The position numbers were made by a program, and so were the translations under genes. Below the pieces are notes generated by a model. The model did not search any database. It saw nothing but the letters and a program-made list of their open reading frames with translations, and had not been told where the DNA came from. Shown here one piece after another: positions 15,724-22,518 of a stretch of DNA of 23,947 bases; the first letter of the stretch is position 1, and each line of letters begins with the position of its first letter. Origin of the DNA: Anaerotignum sp. (lineage in GTDB: Bacteria; Bacillota; Clostridia; Lachnospirales; Anaerotignaceae); NCBI GenBank assembly GCA_020024265.1, contig JAHHTW010000028.1, positions 1 through 23,947 on the forward strand. Direction: 5' to 3'.

Positions 15724-15744
15724 ACTGTTTCCTCCTTTTTTTGT

Positions 15745-15799
15745 ATGGGTATGGCGCTTGATGCGCCTGCTTTTGCTATGCCAAACCCATACGTATGGG
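15745..15799 (-). repeat. Overlapping inverted repeats in the leader of the small membrane protein
   Basis: Three helices compete here: the perfect 14-bp palindrome CCCATACGTATGGG (15786-15799), a long-range pair of ATGGGTATGGC (15745-15755) with GCCAAACCCAT (15780-15790, one mismatch), and the short hairpin GGCGC/GCGCC (15753-15767). Segments 15786-15790 and 15753-15755 each belong to two alternatives. It begins at about the predicted transcript start. Confidence 0.5.
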
Positions 15800-15811
15800 C
15801 AGTGTTTCCTT

Positions 15812-15839
15812 AATATACTATGAAATTTTTTCTTTTCAA
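15812..15839 (-). promoter_or_regulatory. Promoter of the small membrane protein
   Basis: On the minus strand TTGAAA (15834-15839) lies 16 bp before TATATT (15812-15817), about 90 bp before the start. It is divergent to the plus-strand hydrolase, for which a TATAAT is seen at 15863-15868 without a good -35. Confidence 0.5.
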
Positions 15840-15902
15840 ATGCAATTTTTCGGTTCATAATATATAATATAAGCATTGACTTTGTAAAAGGAGGTATTTT
15901 GT

Positions 15903-16856
15903 ATGATGAAAAAAGTAGTCCGTAAAGGAGCCCTCCCTTTGTGTGCCTCTGCCGGTATGGCTGTCGCAGCGCTATTGGCATACCAACGTACCAGTATTCT
16001 GTTCGCCTCCCGTAAGCATGATGCCACACCATTTGAAACCTATACCACATCCAATGGCATCTCCATGGCATATGAGGTGCATGGCTTTGGTTCTCCTGTG
16101 GTTTTGCTGCACAGCATGCATCTTGGCGCCTCCCGTCGGGAATGGCGTCCACAGATTGAAGCATTGGCCAAGCGTTATCGGGTATACACCGTAGACCTTC
16201 CCGGCTACGGGCAATCCGACAAGCCCCAAAAGCCTTGGACAGCATATCAATATGCAAAAGCGCTCCATCACTTTTTGGATGATGTGATTGGAAGGCCTGT
16301 CGTACTTGCTGCCGCCAATGGCAGTGCGGATATTGCACTTGTTGTATCCAAGATGCATCCGGAGGATTTTGAAAAATTGATCTTGATTTCTCCGGAGGGG
16401 ATTGGACATGGATTTGCCACACCACAGGACACTGCGCAGCTCAAAAAACTTTTGATGCCATTTTATGGCACACAGCAGTTTTTGAAAGGTACGTCCAAAC
16501 AAAGTCTGCGTCGATTGTCTGAGGAATTGTTTTATCAAAAAGAACGGATGCCCTCAGATTTTGTCAAAAATTTACACCAAAATGCACGCTTTGGCGCAGG
16601 CGCACAGGCAAGCTATGCTGCTTATGTCACACGCTTTTTTGCGGCAGATACCAAAAAAACATTCGCAGCACTGGATATTCCGTTTCTCTTAATTTGGGGA
16701 GAACATAATATGCATAATAGTGCCATCTATCTGGAGCATGCCGAAAAGCTCCAAGAAAAAGGGCAATTTCTGCTTTTTGAAGATACTGCTTGCCTTCCAC
16801 ATCTGGAAAACAGTAAGGCATTTGGTGAAATCATTCTGGAATTTTTGGAAAATTAA
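15903..16856 (+). CDS. Alpha/beta hydrolase-fold protein with a membrane anchor
   Basis: This 317-residue protein has a basic, hydrophobic N-terminus (about 3-27) that looks like a signal anchor, then an alpha/beta-hydrolase domain: VVLLHSMHLGAS (oxyanion region, 66-77), YTVDLPGYGQSDKP (95-108), the nucleophile-elbow region AAANGSADIA (136-145) and a C-terminal His300 in PHLE. The elbow reads NGSAD instead of GxSxG, and the usual acid position in WGEHN (265-269) is Asn, so catalysis may be altered or lost. A strong AAGGAGGT site fixes the start. It heads a run with two hot-dog genes and a CAP protein. The substrate is unknown; lipid or acyl ester chemistry is suggested only by the neighbours. 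Confidence 0.88.
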   Translation: MMKKVVRKGALPLCASAGMAVAALLAYQRTSILFASRKHDATPFETYTTSNGISMAYEVHGFGSPVVLLHSMHLGASRREWRPQIEALAKRYRVYTVDLPGYGQSDKPQKPWTAYQYAKALHHFLDDVIGRPVVLAAANGSADIALVVSKMHPEDFEKLILISPEGIGHGFATPQDTAQLKKLLMPFYGTQQFLKGTSKQSLRRLSEELFYQKERMPSDFVKNLHQNARFGAGAQASYAAYVTRFFAADTKKTFAALDIPFLLIWGEHNMHNSAIYLEHAEKLQEKGQFLLFEDTACLPHLENSKAFGEIILEFLEN

Positions 16857-16880
16857 TATGGCGAAAGGCAGGTTTTCAGA

Positions 16881-17408
16881 TTGCATTTTTACGATATTCC
16901 GGGCTTATCTCAATCACATATGGAAGCTTGGTTTCAGCAAATGATTGCTCGCTACAACAGCGATACACAAGGTGGTATCATCTCTCAGATGCAGCCAAAA
17001 TTCATCGGCTGTGATTTTGGTGCAGGCGAAAGCACCATATCCTATGAAATACTGCATTGGGAAGTCGGCATGCAGCATATGCTGCACAACGGCATCATAT
17101 CCACCAGCTTTGATACAGCATTGGGGATGATCGCACATTACTACGCATATCCCAATGCATTAACCACCGTCAATTTATATACATCTTTTTTGCATCCCAT
17201 ACATGCAAAGGCTCCCATGATTTATCACAGCAAGATTCAGTCCTATGGACGCAGTCTTGTCACACTGGAAGGCAGAGCCATGCAAAAAGGCAGCAATGAG
17301 GTTGTGGCAACGGCAACCGCTACATTTAAGATACTGCATCGTCCGGCGCTTGCAGATAAACAGGACGAAGCACCCAAAACATATGGTATGAAAGGAACGG
17401 AAATATGA
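16881..17408 (+). CDS. PaaI-like hot-dog fold protein 1 (putative thioesterase)
   Basis: This 175-residue protein has a hot-dog domain like PaaI/YbgC-type thioesterases, which cleave acyl-CoA esters. The central helix region reads MLHNGIISTSFDTALG, with His69-Asn70-Gly71 and Asp78, followed by TVNLYTSFLHPI and a closing strand VVATATATFKIL. It starts at TTG (16881), eight bases after AAAGGCAGG; the first ATG (16920) has no ribosome site. It lies 24 bp after the hydrolase gene and overlaps the next gene by 4 bp (ATGA). Protein 2 aligns with it at the same residue numbers, so the pair arose by duplication. The usual HGG motif is HNG here. Confidence 0.82.
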   Translation: MHFYDIPGLSQSHMEAWFQQMIARYNSDTQGGIISQMQPKFIGCDFGAGESTISYEILHWEVGMQHMLHNGIISTSFDTALGMIAHYYAYPNALTTVNLYTSFLHPIHAKAPMIYHSKIQSYGRSLVTLEGRAMQKGSNEVVATATATFKILHRPALADKQDEAPKTYGMKGTEI

Positions 17409-17887
17409 TTTATTTATCAGAAGAAACTGCTTCACAGGAAAATATGGAGGCATGGCTTTCGCAGCTCAAAGATCCTGCGTTTCCACTTGTCAAAGATACC
17501 CTGCTGCATTTTGTAGAACCACAATTTGTTTCCTGCAACTTTGCAGAGCGTACCGCTGAATTTGCATTTGCTGTCAAAGACTGGCAGCTCAATCCCGCAA
17601 AGGGCTTGCATGGCGGGATTTTGGTAACAGGCTTTGACATCTCCTTTGGGCTTTTGAGTCATTATTTTGCAAAGCAGCATGTGGTATCTACCATTTCCAT
17701 CAATACCACATTTCTCAAACCTGTAGAGCCAACCGATATTGTACATTACAAAGTATGTATGAACCATCTGGGACAGACCTTATATCAGATGACAGCACAA
17801 GCGATTTTGGAGCGGGAGCAAATTCTTGCAGCCACTGCATCAGCTACTTTTATGAAGCTCCATCAAACATACCCAAGCCCCATATAA
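17405..17887 (+). CDS. PaaI-like hot-dog fold protein 2 (putative thioesterase)
   Basis: This 160-residue hot-dog protein is a paralogue of the preceding gene. It keeps the PaaI motif GLHGGILVTGFDISFG, with His69-Gly70-Gly71 and the likely catalytic Asp78, then STISINTTFLKPVEP and ILAATASATFMKL. Its ATG overlaps the stop of protein 1 (ATGA), so translation is probably coupled, which often marks subunits of one complex. The acyl group is unknown. Being more canonical than protein 1, it is the better candidate for the active subunit. Confidence 0.85.
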   Translation: MIYLSEETASQENMEAWLSQLKDPAFPLVKDTLLHFVEPQFVSCNFAERTAEFAFAVKDWQLNPAKGLHGGILVTGFDISFGLLSHYFAKQHVVSTISINTTFLKPVEPTDIVHYKVCMNHLGQTLYQMTAQAILEREQILAATASATFMKLHQTYPSPI

Positions 17888-17935
17888 ACGCAGCAATACA
17901 ACATAAAACAACCTTATTTAAGGAGGGAGCATCAC

Positions 17936-19162
17936 TTGAAAAAATTATTATTTTCTATTTTATCCACAGCACTTGTGTGCAGCAGTATTCCGGCATATGC
18001 CTCAGATATCACCGTTCTGGTAAATGGTACGCCCATCACCTCTGATGTAGCAGCACAATCCATAGATGGCTATACCATGATCCCTCTGCGTGCCATTTGC
18101 GATGCACTGGATGCCAAAACCGATTGGGACAAGGAGCGTGGAGAAATCACAATCACAAACGACAGCATTACCAATCAGCTAAAAATCGGCGATCGTTATG
18201 CTTATGTCACAAAAAACGGAAAAACAGACAAAGTACTCATTCCCATTGCACCTGTGGTGAAAAACGGGAGAACACTTGTACCAATACGCTTTGTTTCCGA
18301 AACACTGGGTACGGAGGTTGTATGGGTCAAAGAGAGCAAAACCGTACAAATTCGTTCTCAGGAGGATATTGCAAAACCCATTGCACAAATGGGTAAATTT
18401 ACACTGAAAACAAAATGGCATACGCTGACAACCGGTGAAAACATAGAAACGCTGACTTCTGAAATGGGCAGACCCGATCGTATCGAAAAAGGCATTTTGG
18501 GCCTGACTTGGTATATATACAACCATGACTATGAGGAATTTCTCATGGTTGCTGTAGAGAATGATATCATATGCGGTTTTTATACCAATACCGCAGAATT
18601 TTCCGTCAATGACAGCATATTTTCCGGACAGACCGATGCCAAAGCCACCGAAAATATGACCCTTTACTATGACAAATTCCGCAACGATGCGGTATATGCT
18701 GTTTTTGTATATCCCAAAAACTATATTTCACAAGACGCTTTGGCATATGAACAATCAGAAGAATATTTGGATATTCAGTCCCGCATCGCTTCCGACTGTA
18801 TCAACAGTTTCCGTGTTGCCAATGGATTAAAACCTCTGGTATGGGATGACCTGCTTGCCAAAACCGCAAAGCTTCATGCGGTGGATATGGCAGATCAGAA
18901 TTATTTTGATCATATTTCTTTGGACAACAAAAAGCCGAATGAGCGGTATTATGCAAACGGCGGTACCTCCTACCAAGCATATGGTGAAATCATTGCTGCC
19001 GGAGGAAGATCAGCCGGTATGGATGTCTTTGATAAATGGCTGAATTCGGAAGGTCATCGCAACAACATGCTTTTCAATGAATTTACTGCTATGGGTATTG
19101 GTGGAGGATATGATCCATCCTCCAAATACCAGTATTACTTTGCCACAAATTTCAAAGGCTGA
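17936..19162 (+). CDS. Secreted protein with copper amine oxidase-like N domain and CAP domain
   Basis: This 408-residue exported protein starts at TTG (17936), placed eight bases after AAGGAGGG. A signal peptide covers about 1-23 (cleavage near AYA). Residues about 25-142 form the copper amine oxidase N-terminal-like module, with MIPLRAICDALDA and LVPIRFVSETLG; despite its name it binds no copper and occurs in many clostridial cell-surface proteins. The middle (about 165-205) resembles a CAP-associated domain (MGRPDRIEKGILGLTWYIY). The last 125 residues are a CAP/SCP domain, with LHAVDMA, YFDHIS, YGEI and GHRNNML supplying the usual His and Glu residues. Its role is unknown, but it is presumably extracellular. 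It is the last gene before a terminator. Confidence 0.9.
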   Translation: MKKLLFSILSTALVCSSIPAYASDITVLVNGTPITSDVAAQSIDGYTMIPLRAICDALDAKTDWDKERGEITITNDSITNQLKIGDRYAYVTKNGKTDKVLIPIAPVVKNGRTLVPIRFVSETLGTEVVWVKESKTVQIRSQEDIAKPIAQMGKFTLKTKWHTLTTGENIETLTSEMGRPDRIEKGILGLTWYIYNHDYEEFLMVAVENDIICGFYTNTAEFSVNDSIFSGQTDAKATENMTLYYDKFRNDAVYAVFVYPKNYISQDALAYEQSEEYLDIQSRIASDCINSFRVANGLKPLVWDDLLAKTAKLHAVDMADQNYFDHISLDNKKPNERYYANGGTSYQAYGEIIAAGGRSAGMDVFDKWLNSEGHRNNMLFNEFTAMGIGGGYDPSSKYQYYFATNFKG

Positions 19163-19224
19163 TTGCTGTGAAACATCTTGTATGGTACATCTGTGTATCT
19201 GCATATTTCAAAAACGATAGAAAG

Positions 19225-19264
19225 AAATCCCCTTTTGTATTCCCAAGCAAAAGGGGATTTTTTA
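19225..19264 (+). terminator. Intrinsic terminator after the CAP gene
   Basis: AAATCCCCTTTT pairs perfectly with AAAAGGGGATTT around a 12-base loop, followed by more T. It closes the hydrolase / hot-dog / CAP unit. Confidence 0.9.
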
Positions 19265-19313
19265 CTGTTTTGCATCTTTTCTATGATTTTTCAAAAAAAT
19301 TTTCAAAAAACCA

Positions 19314-19341
19314 TTGACATATCCTATTTTTTTGATATAAT
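19314..19341 (+). promoter_or_regulatory. Promoter of rubrerythrin
   Basis: TTGACA (19314-19319) and TATAAT (19336-19341) are both perfect consensus matches with a 16-bp spacer, the strongest promoter in the window. It stands 63 bp before the start codon. Confidence 0.85.
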
Positions 19342-19358
19342 ACTATCATAAATTAGTT

Positions 19359-19374
19359 GATAATAATTCTTATC
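19359..19374 (+). promoter_or_regulatory. Possible Fur/PerR-type operator
   Basis: GATAATAATTCTTATC contains the inverted halves GATAA and TTATC. It resembles the AT-rich boxes of the Fur/PerR family, though it is not a perfect 7-1-7 match. Its place about 10 nt past the expected transcript start fits a repressor site for an oxidative-stress gene. Confidence 0.4.
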
Positions 19375-19404
19375 TAGTAAAAATTATTTGAGGAGGGCGT
19401 ACAT

Positions 19405-19947
19405 ATGAAAAACTTAAAAGGTACAAAAACAGAACAAAACTTGCAAAACGCATTTGCCGGCGAATCTATGGCTAGAAACAAATACACATACTATGCAAGC
19501 AAGGCAAAAAAAGAAGGCTATGAACAGATTGCAGCACTGTTTTTAGAAACAGCAGAAAATGAAAAAGAACATGCAAAGCTTTGGTTTAAGCTGCTCCATG
19601 ACGGCGCAGTACCTTCTACAGAAGAAAACCTTCTGGATGCGGCACAGGGTGAAAACTACGAATGGACAGATATGTATGATGGTTTTGCCAAAGATGCCAG
19701 AGAAGAAGGCTTTGATGACATTGCATATCTTTTTGAAGCAGTTGGCAAAATTGAAAAACACCACGAAGAACGTTATCGCAAGCTTCTGGAAAATGTCAAA
19801 GGCGGTCTGGTATTCTCCAAAGATCAAGACATGATTTGGCAATGTGCAAACTGCGGTCATATCCATATCGGCAAACAAGCGCCCGGTGTATGTCCTGTAT
19901 GTAAACATCCACAGGCATACTTCCAGATTGCAGCAAACAATTACTAA
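19405..19947 (+). CDS. rbr: Rubrerythrin
   Basis: This 180-residue protein is rubrerythrin, a cytosolic peroxidase that reduces hydrogen peroxide in anaerobes. The four-helix diiron domain has Glu20, the ExxH motif Glu53/His56 and a second ExxH at Glu117/His120. The C-terminal rubredoxin domain has CANC (Cys147, Cys150) and CPVC (Cys163, Cys166), which hold one iron. The length and domain order are those of classic rubrerythrin. A GAGGAGGG site lies before the ATG. It is a single-gene unit with a very strong promoter and an operator-like palindrome, so peroxide- or iron-responsive control is likely. Confidence 0.96.
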   Translation: MKNLKGTKTEQNLQNAFAGESMARNKYTYYASKAKKEGYEQIAALFLETAENEKEHAKLWFKLLHDGAVPSTEENLLDAAQGENYEWTDMYDGFAKDAREEGFDDIAYLFEAVGKIEKHHEERYRKLLENVKGGLVFSKDQDMIWQCANCGHIHIGKQAPGVCPVCKHPQAYFQIAANNY

Positions 19948-20328
19948 GCTACCTCTTTGGACTACGCCATACGGAGTTTGTCCGAATCCTTTATACACAT
20001 ACATCAAAGAGCAAGTACGGCAAAGCGGCATGAGTTCTCTCATGCCGCTTTGTCACGCTCTATATTCCCAACATCGCTGAGGGTATTGTATGATACAAAA
20101 AACGCTATGACCAGTCATACCGTTCAGCCTTCCGAAAAGTACGGATTTTTTTCGGGCTTTTCTATTGCAAATCCGTCTGGAATCGTAAACACACCATCTT
20201 GGCATCCGCTTGAAAAACAGATACACCCGTTTTGCGGAACTGCCCTTTGACAGAAGCCCAAAGATGGTTGTCCCAAACCGTACTTGAGCGACAGACTGCG
20301 CATAGGTTCCACAAAATACTGCTTTTTT
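19948..20328. other. Non-coding, hairpin-rich stretch between rbr and scpB
   Basis: No gene with a ribosome site was found. It holds the 14-bp perfect hairpin at 20021-20052, another possible hairpin CCGAAAA...TTTTCGG near 20132-20153, and three copies of an 8-bp word: AAGTACGG at 20013-20020 and 20137-20144, and its complement CCGTACTT at 20278-20285. A 62-codon minus-strand frame (20124-20312) has no site and is probably chance. Confidence 0.5.
20021..20052. repeat. 14-bp perfect inverted repeat, possible rbr terminator
   Basis: CAAAGCGGCATGAG pairs exactly with CTCATGCCGCTTTG around a TTCT loop. It lies 73 bp after the rbr stop. No T run follows on either strand, so it could be a factor-dependent stop, an mRNA 3' end stabiliser, or part of a dispersed palindromic repeat. 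Confidence 0.65.
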
Positions 20329-20871
20329 CTATTCTTCTATGCCCATATCCTCTGACTGCAAAGGTTCTTCCAATGGCGGAAGCTCCTGTACGGAGCGAAA
20401 GCCGAAATAGCGCAAGAAATCATCTGTTGTACCAAACAGTATGGGTTTGCCCGGTGCATTCATCCGTCCCACTTCACAAATAAGCTTGCGCTCCATCAAT
20501 TTGTTGACTGCATGTTCTGCATTGACACCACGAATTTCTTCGATTTGCCCTCTGGTAATTGGCTGTTTATACGCAATGATCGCCAATGTTTCCAAAAGCG
20601 CCTGTGTCAAGCCCTGTCGCTGCGGGCTTTTATACATACTGCGAATATAGGAAAAACATTCGGCTGCCGTACACATCTGGTATGCCCCATCATAGGCAAC
20701 AATACGCAAGCCTCTTTGCTCCTGCTCATATTTATCCGCAAGCGCCTGTACGATTGCCTTTGTGGTCGCCTGATCCATTTCTATGGTTTGCGCAATGGTC
20801 GCCAGCGGTACTGCTTCCCCCGCAATAAAAAGCAAGGACTCCGTAACTGCCTCCAATTGTGCCAATCTCAT
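20329..20871 (-). CDS. scpB: Segregation and condensation protein B
   Basis: This 180-residue protein is ScpB, which with ScpA and SMC forms the bacterial condensin that compacts and separates chromosomes. Two winged-helix domains are expected; ESLLFIAGEAVPLATIA near the start and ALLETLAIIAYKQPITRGQIEEIRGV (from about 91) are family hallmarks. The ATG at 20871 overlaps the scpA stop (ATGA), with AAGGGAG nine bases before it, so this start is preferred to the upstream in-frame codon at 20907. The C-terminal tail is acidic. Confidence 0.94.
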   Translation of the reverse strand: MRLAQLEAVTESLLFIAGEAVPLATIAQTIEMDQATTKAIVQALADKYEQEQRGLRIVAYDGAYQMCTAAECFSYIRSMYKSPQRQGLTQALLETLAIIAYKQPITRGQIEEIRGVNAEHAVNKLMERKLICEVGRMNAPGKPILFGTTDDFLRYFGFRSVQELPPLEEPLQSEDMGIEE

Positions 20872-21650
20872 GCTCCTGCACTCCCTTTTTCTTCTGTATG
20901 CGCACAAATCAAAATTTCACCAAATGTGGTATTCTGTGTCACAATCACCTGTTTTTGTTTCATCATTTCCAATAGCGCCAGAAATGTCACAACCATTTCA
21001 ATCTTTTTTGTCTGTCTGCGGAAAATATCAAAAAATGTAATCTTCGGCTGTAAAATCAGCAAGTCCTGTAAGAACTCCATTTTATCCTCTATGGTAAACA
21101 AATCCCGCTCTACGCTGCGAAAGGAACTGCGTACATGGTCTATGCGATTGTCTTTGCGCTGCATAACATCCTGAAAGGCATGGTACAAGTCATCGAGTGT
21201 AATGCCCATCATAAACTGCTCCAGTTCCCCCTCTGCCGCCTGTTTCAATTTCTTTACGGCTGCATCCTGTGGCTTATAAAGAATCTGTGCTGCCTGCTCG
21301 GCACGAAGCTTCCATTCGCTTGTGACATCCTTTATTTTTTTGTACTCCAACAGCCTTGCAACCAGCTCTGCACGTGGATCTTCCGCCTCCGCTTCCGCCA
21401 GCTCTGCTTCTTTTTTGGGCTTTGGCAGAAGCATTTTGCTTTTGATTTCCAAAAGCGTCGCTGCCATGACCAAAAATGCACTCATACCATCCATACTGCG
21501 GTCTTCCGCTGCGTCTAAATACGCAAGGTATTGGTCTGTCAAAACGGCTATCGGAATATCATAAATATCCAGCTCATTTTTTTGAATCAAATGGTATAAC
21601 AAATCCAAAGGCCCTTCAAACGCATCCAAACGCACTGTAATCTGCTGCAT
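20868..21650 (-). CDS. scpA: Segregation and condensation protein A
   Basis: This 260-residue protein is ScpA, the kleisin subunit bridging SMC heads. The N-terminal VRLDAFEGPLDLLYHLIQKNELDIYDI is the family signature, a middle acidic and helical linker (about 85-170) follows, and the C-terminal winged helix ends with KITFFDIFRRQTKKIEMVVTFLALLEM. Two ATGs compete: 21656 touches the AAGGAAGG site, while 21650 is six bases away, so the latter is chosen. Translation is coupled to scpB by a 4-bp overlap. It lies about 10 bp after the M50-like gene and is probably co-transcribed with it. Confidence 0.94.
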   Translation of the reverse strand: MQQITVRLDAFEGPLDLLYHLIQKNELDIYDIPIAVLTDQYLAYLDAAEDRSMDGMSAFLVMAATLLEIKSKMLLPKPKKEAELAEAEAEDPRAELVARLLEYKKIKDVTSEWKLRAEQAAQILYKPQDAAVKKLKQAAEGELEQFMMGITLDDLYHAFQDVMQRKDNRIDHVRSSFRSVERDLFTIEDKMEFLQDLLILQPKITFFDIFRRQTKKIEMVVTFLALLEMMKQKQVIVTQNTTFGEILICAHTEEKGSAGA

Positions 21651-21662
21651 AGCCATCCTTCC

Positions 21663-22304
21663 TTAGTAGAAAATCATAAATCCAAACATCGCAAATATAT
21701 TGCTTAATATACTGGTTAATCCCTGCATCACAGCATTGGTAATGGCACTGAAAATTCCACCAAATACACCAAGGAATATCAAAAATAAAAATACCATCTG
21801 TATCATTTTCTCATACTGCAAATAGGTGTAGTATTTATTCGCCGGCAGTACCACAGAAAGCACCTTTACACAGTCCATGGGGGATACCGGCAGCATATTA
21901 TATACAACCAGACCGATGTTATAAAATGCCACATAATAAAACATATGATACAAAATTGGGTTTATACTGGAGGGCAGGCACACAAAAACACCCACAAATA
22001 TGATAGCCAAAAGCAGATTCACCACAGAAGGCAATATTGCTGTCAAAAGTGTATCTTTTTTTCTGTTTTTGTAATACAGACCACTGGTTTCCACCGGTTT
22101 GCCCCAGCCAAAACCGCCGGTATAAAACAGCAGCAAAAACCCAATCGGCTCAAAATGCTTGATGGGATTGAGCGTCAAACGCCCCATATTTTTTGGCATC
22201 TGGTCGCCAAATGCCGAAGATGCCACTGCTCTTGTAAATTCGTGCATCGTTGTAGCAATCAATATCCCCGGAATGCTACAAAGAAAAGCAAGTAAATAAT
22301 TCAT
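21663..22304 (-). CDS. M50 (site-2 protease)-like membrane protein with altered zinc motif
   Basis: This 213-residue polytopic membrane protein resembles the short M50B rhomboid-neighbour proteases that usually precede scpA in Clostridia. The family block reads HEFTRA at 21-26, followed by GRLTLNPIKHFEPIG (41-55) and the third-ligand region NMLPVSPMDCVKVL (Asp144). The normal zinc motif HExxH is HEFTR here, so the second His is Arg25, which should impair or change activity. About five hydrophobic segments are present. The ribosome site is weak, and the start at 22304 was chosen because the upstream in-frame extension runs through a promoter and terminator. Confidence 0.85.
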   Translation of the reverse strand: MNYLLAFLCSIPGILIATTMHEFTRAVASSAFGDQMPKNMGRLTLNPIKHFEPIGFLLLFYTGGFGWGKPVETSGLYYKNRKKDTLLTAILPSVVNLLLAIIFVGVFVCLPSSINPILYHMFYYVAFYNIGLVVYNMLPVSPMDCVKVLSVVLPANKYYTYLQYEKMIQMVFLFLIFLGVFGGIFSAITNAVMQGLTSILSNIFAMFGFMIFY

Positions 22305-22342
22305 AATCTCTTTTGTTTCCTTTCTTTGTATGATATGTTGCC

Positions 22343-22372
22343 ATGATACCATAAATACACACTTGAAGTCAA
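22343..22372 (-). promoter_or_regulatory. Promoter of the M50-like / scpAB operon
   Basis: On the minus strand TTGACT (22367-22372) lies 18 bp before TATCAT (22343-22348), which has an extended TG motif (TGGTATCAT). It is about 40 bp before the start at 22304. Confidence 0.5.
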
Positions 22373-22397
22373 ATGCTGCCCCTACAGCAAAACAGCC

Positions 22398-22428
22398 AAA
22401 AACCGACGAAACAAAGCGTTTCGTCGGT
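22398..22428 (-). terminator. Intrinsic terminator after the carboxypeptidase gene
   Basis: Read on the minus strand, ACCGACGAAAC pairs perfectly with GTTTCGTCGGT around a five-base loop and is followed by five T. It lies about 90 bp after the stop. Confidence 0.88.
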
Positions 22429-22518
22429 CTATATGACAGGTACTCACACAATATGATAGATGGAAAAGCGTGTTTCTTGCCGTAGCCTATATTGTATGTA
22501 TTCTGCTTCAGCCCTAGA

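Noticed and set aside
15724..16425. N-terminal extension of the small membrane protein frame
   Set aside because: It runs antisense to the alpha/beta hydrolase and through its own promoter. The AAAGGAGG site before 15723 sets the start.
20124..20312. 62-codon minus-strand frame after scpB
   Set aside because: It reads smoothly but has no ribosome site and lies in a hairpin-rich spacer. A decayed fragment or repeat is more likely.
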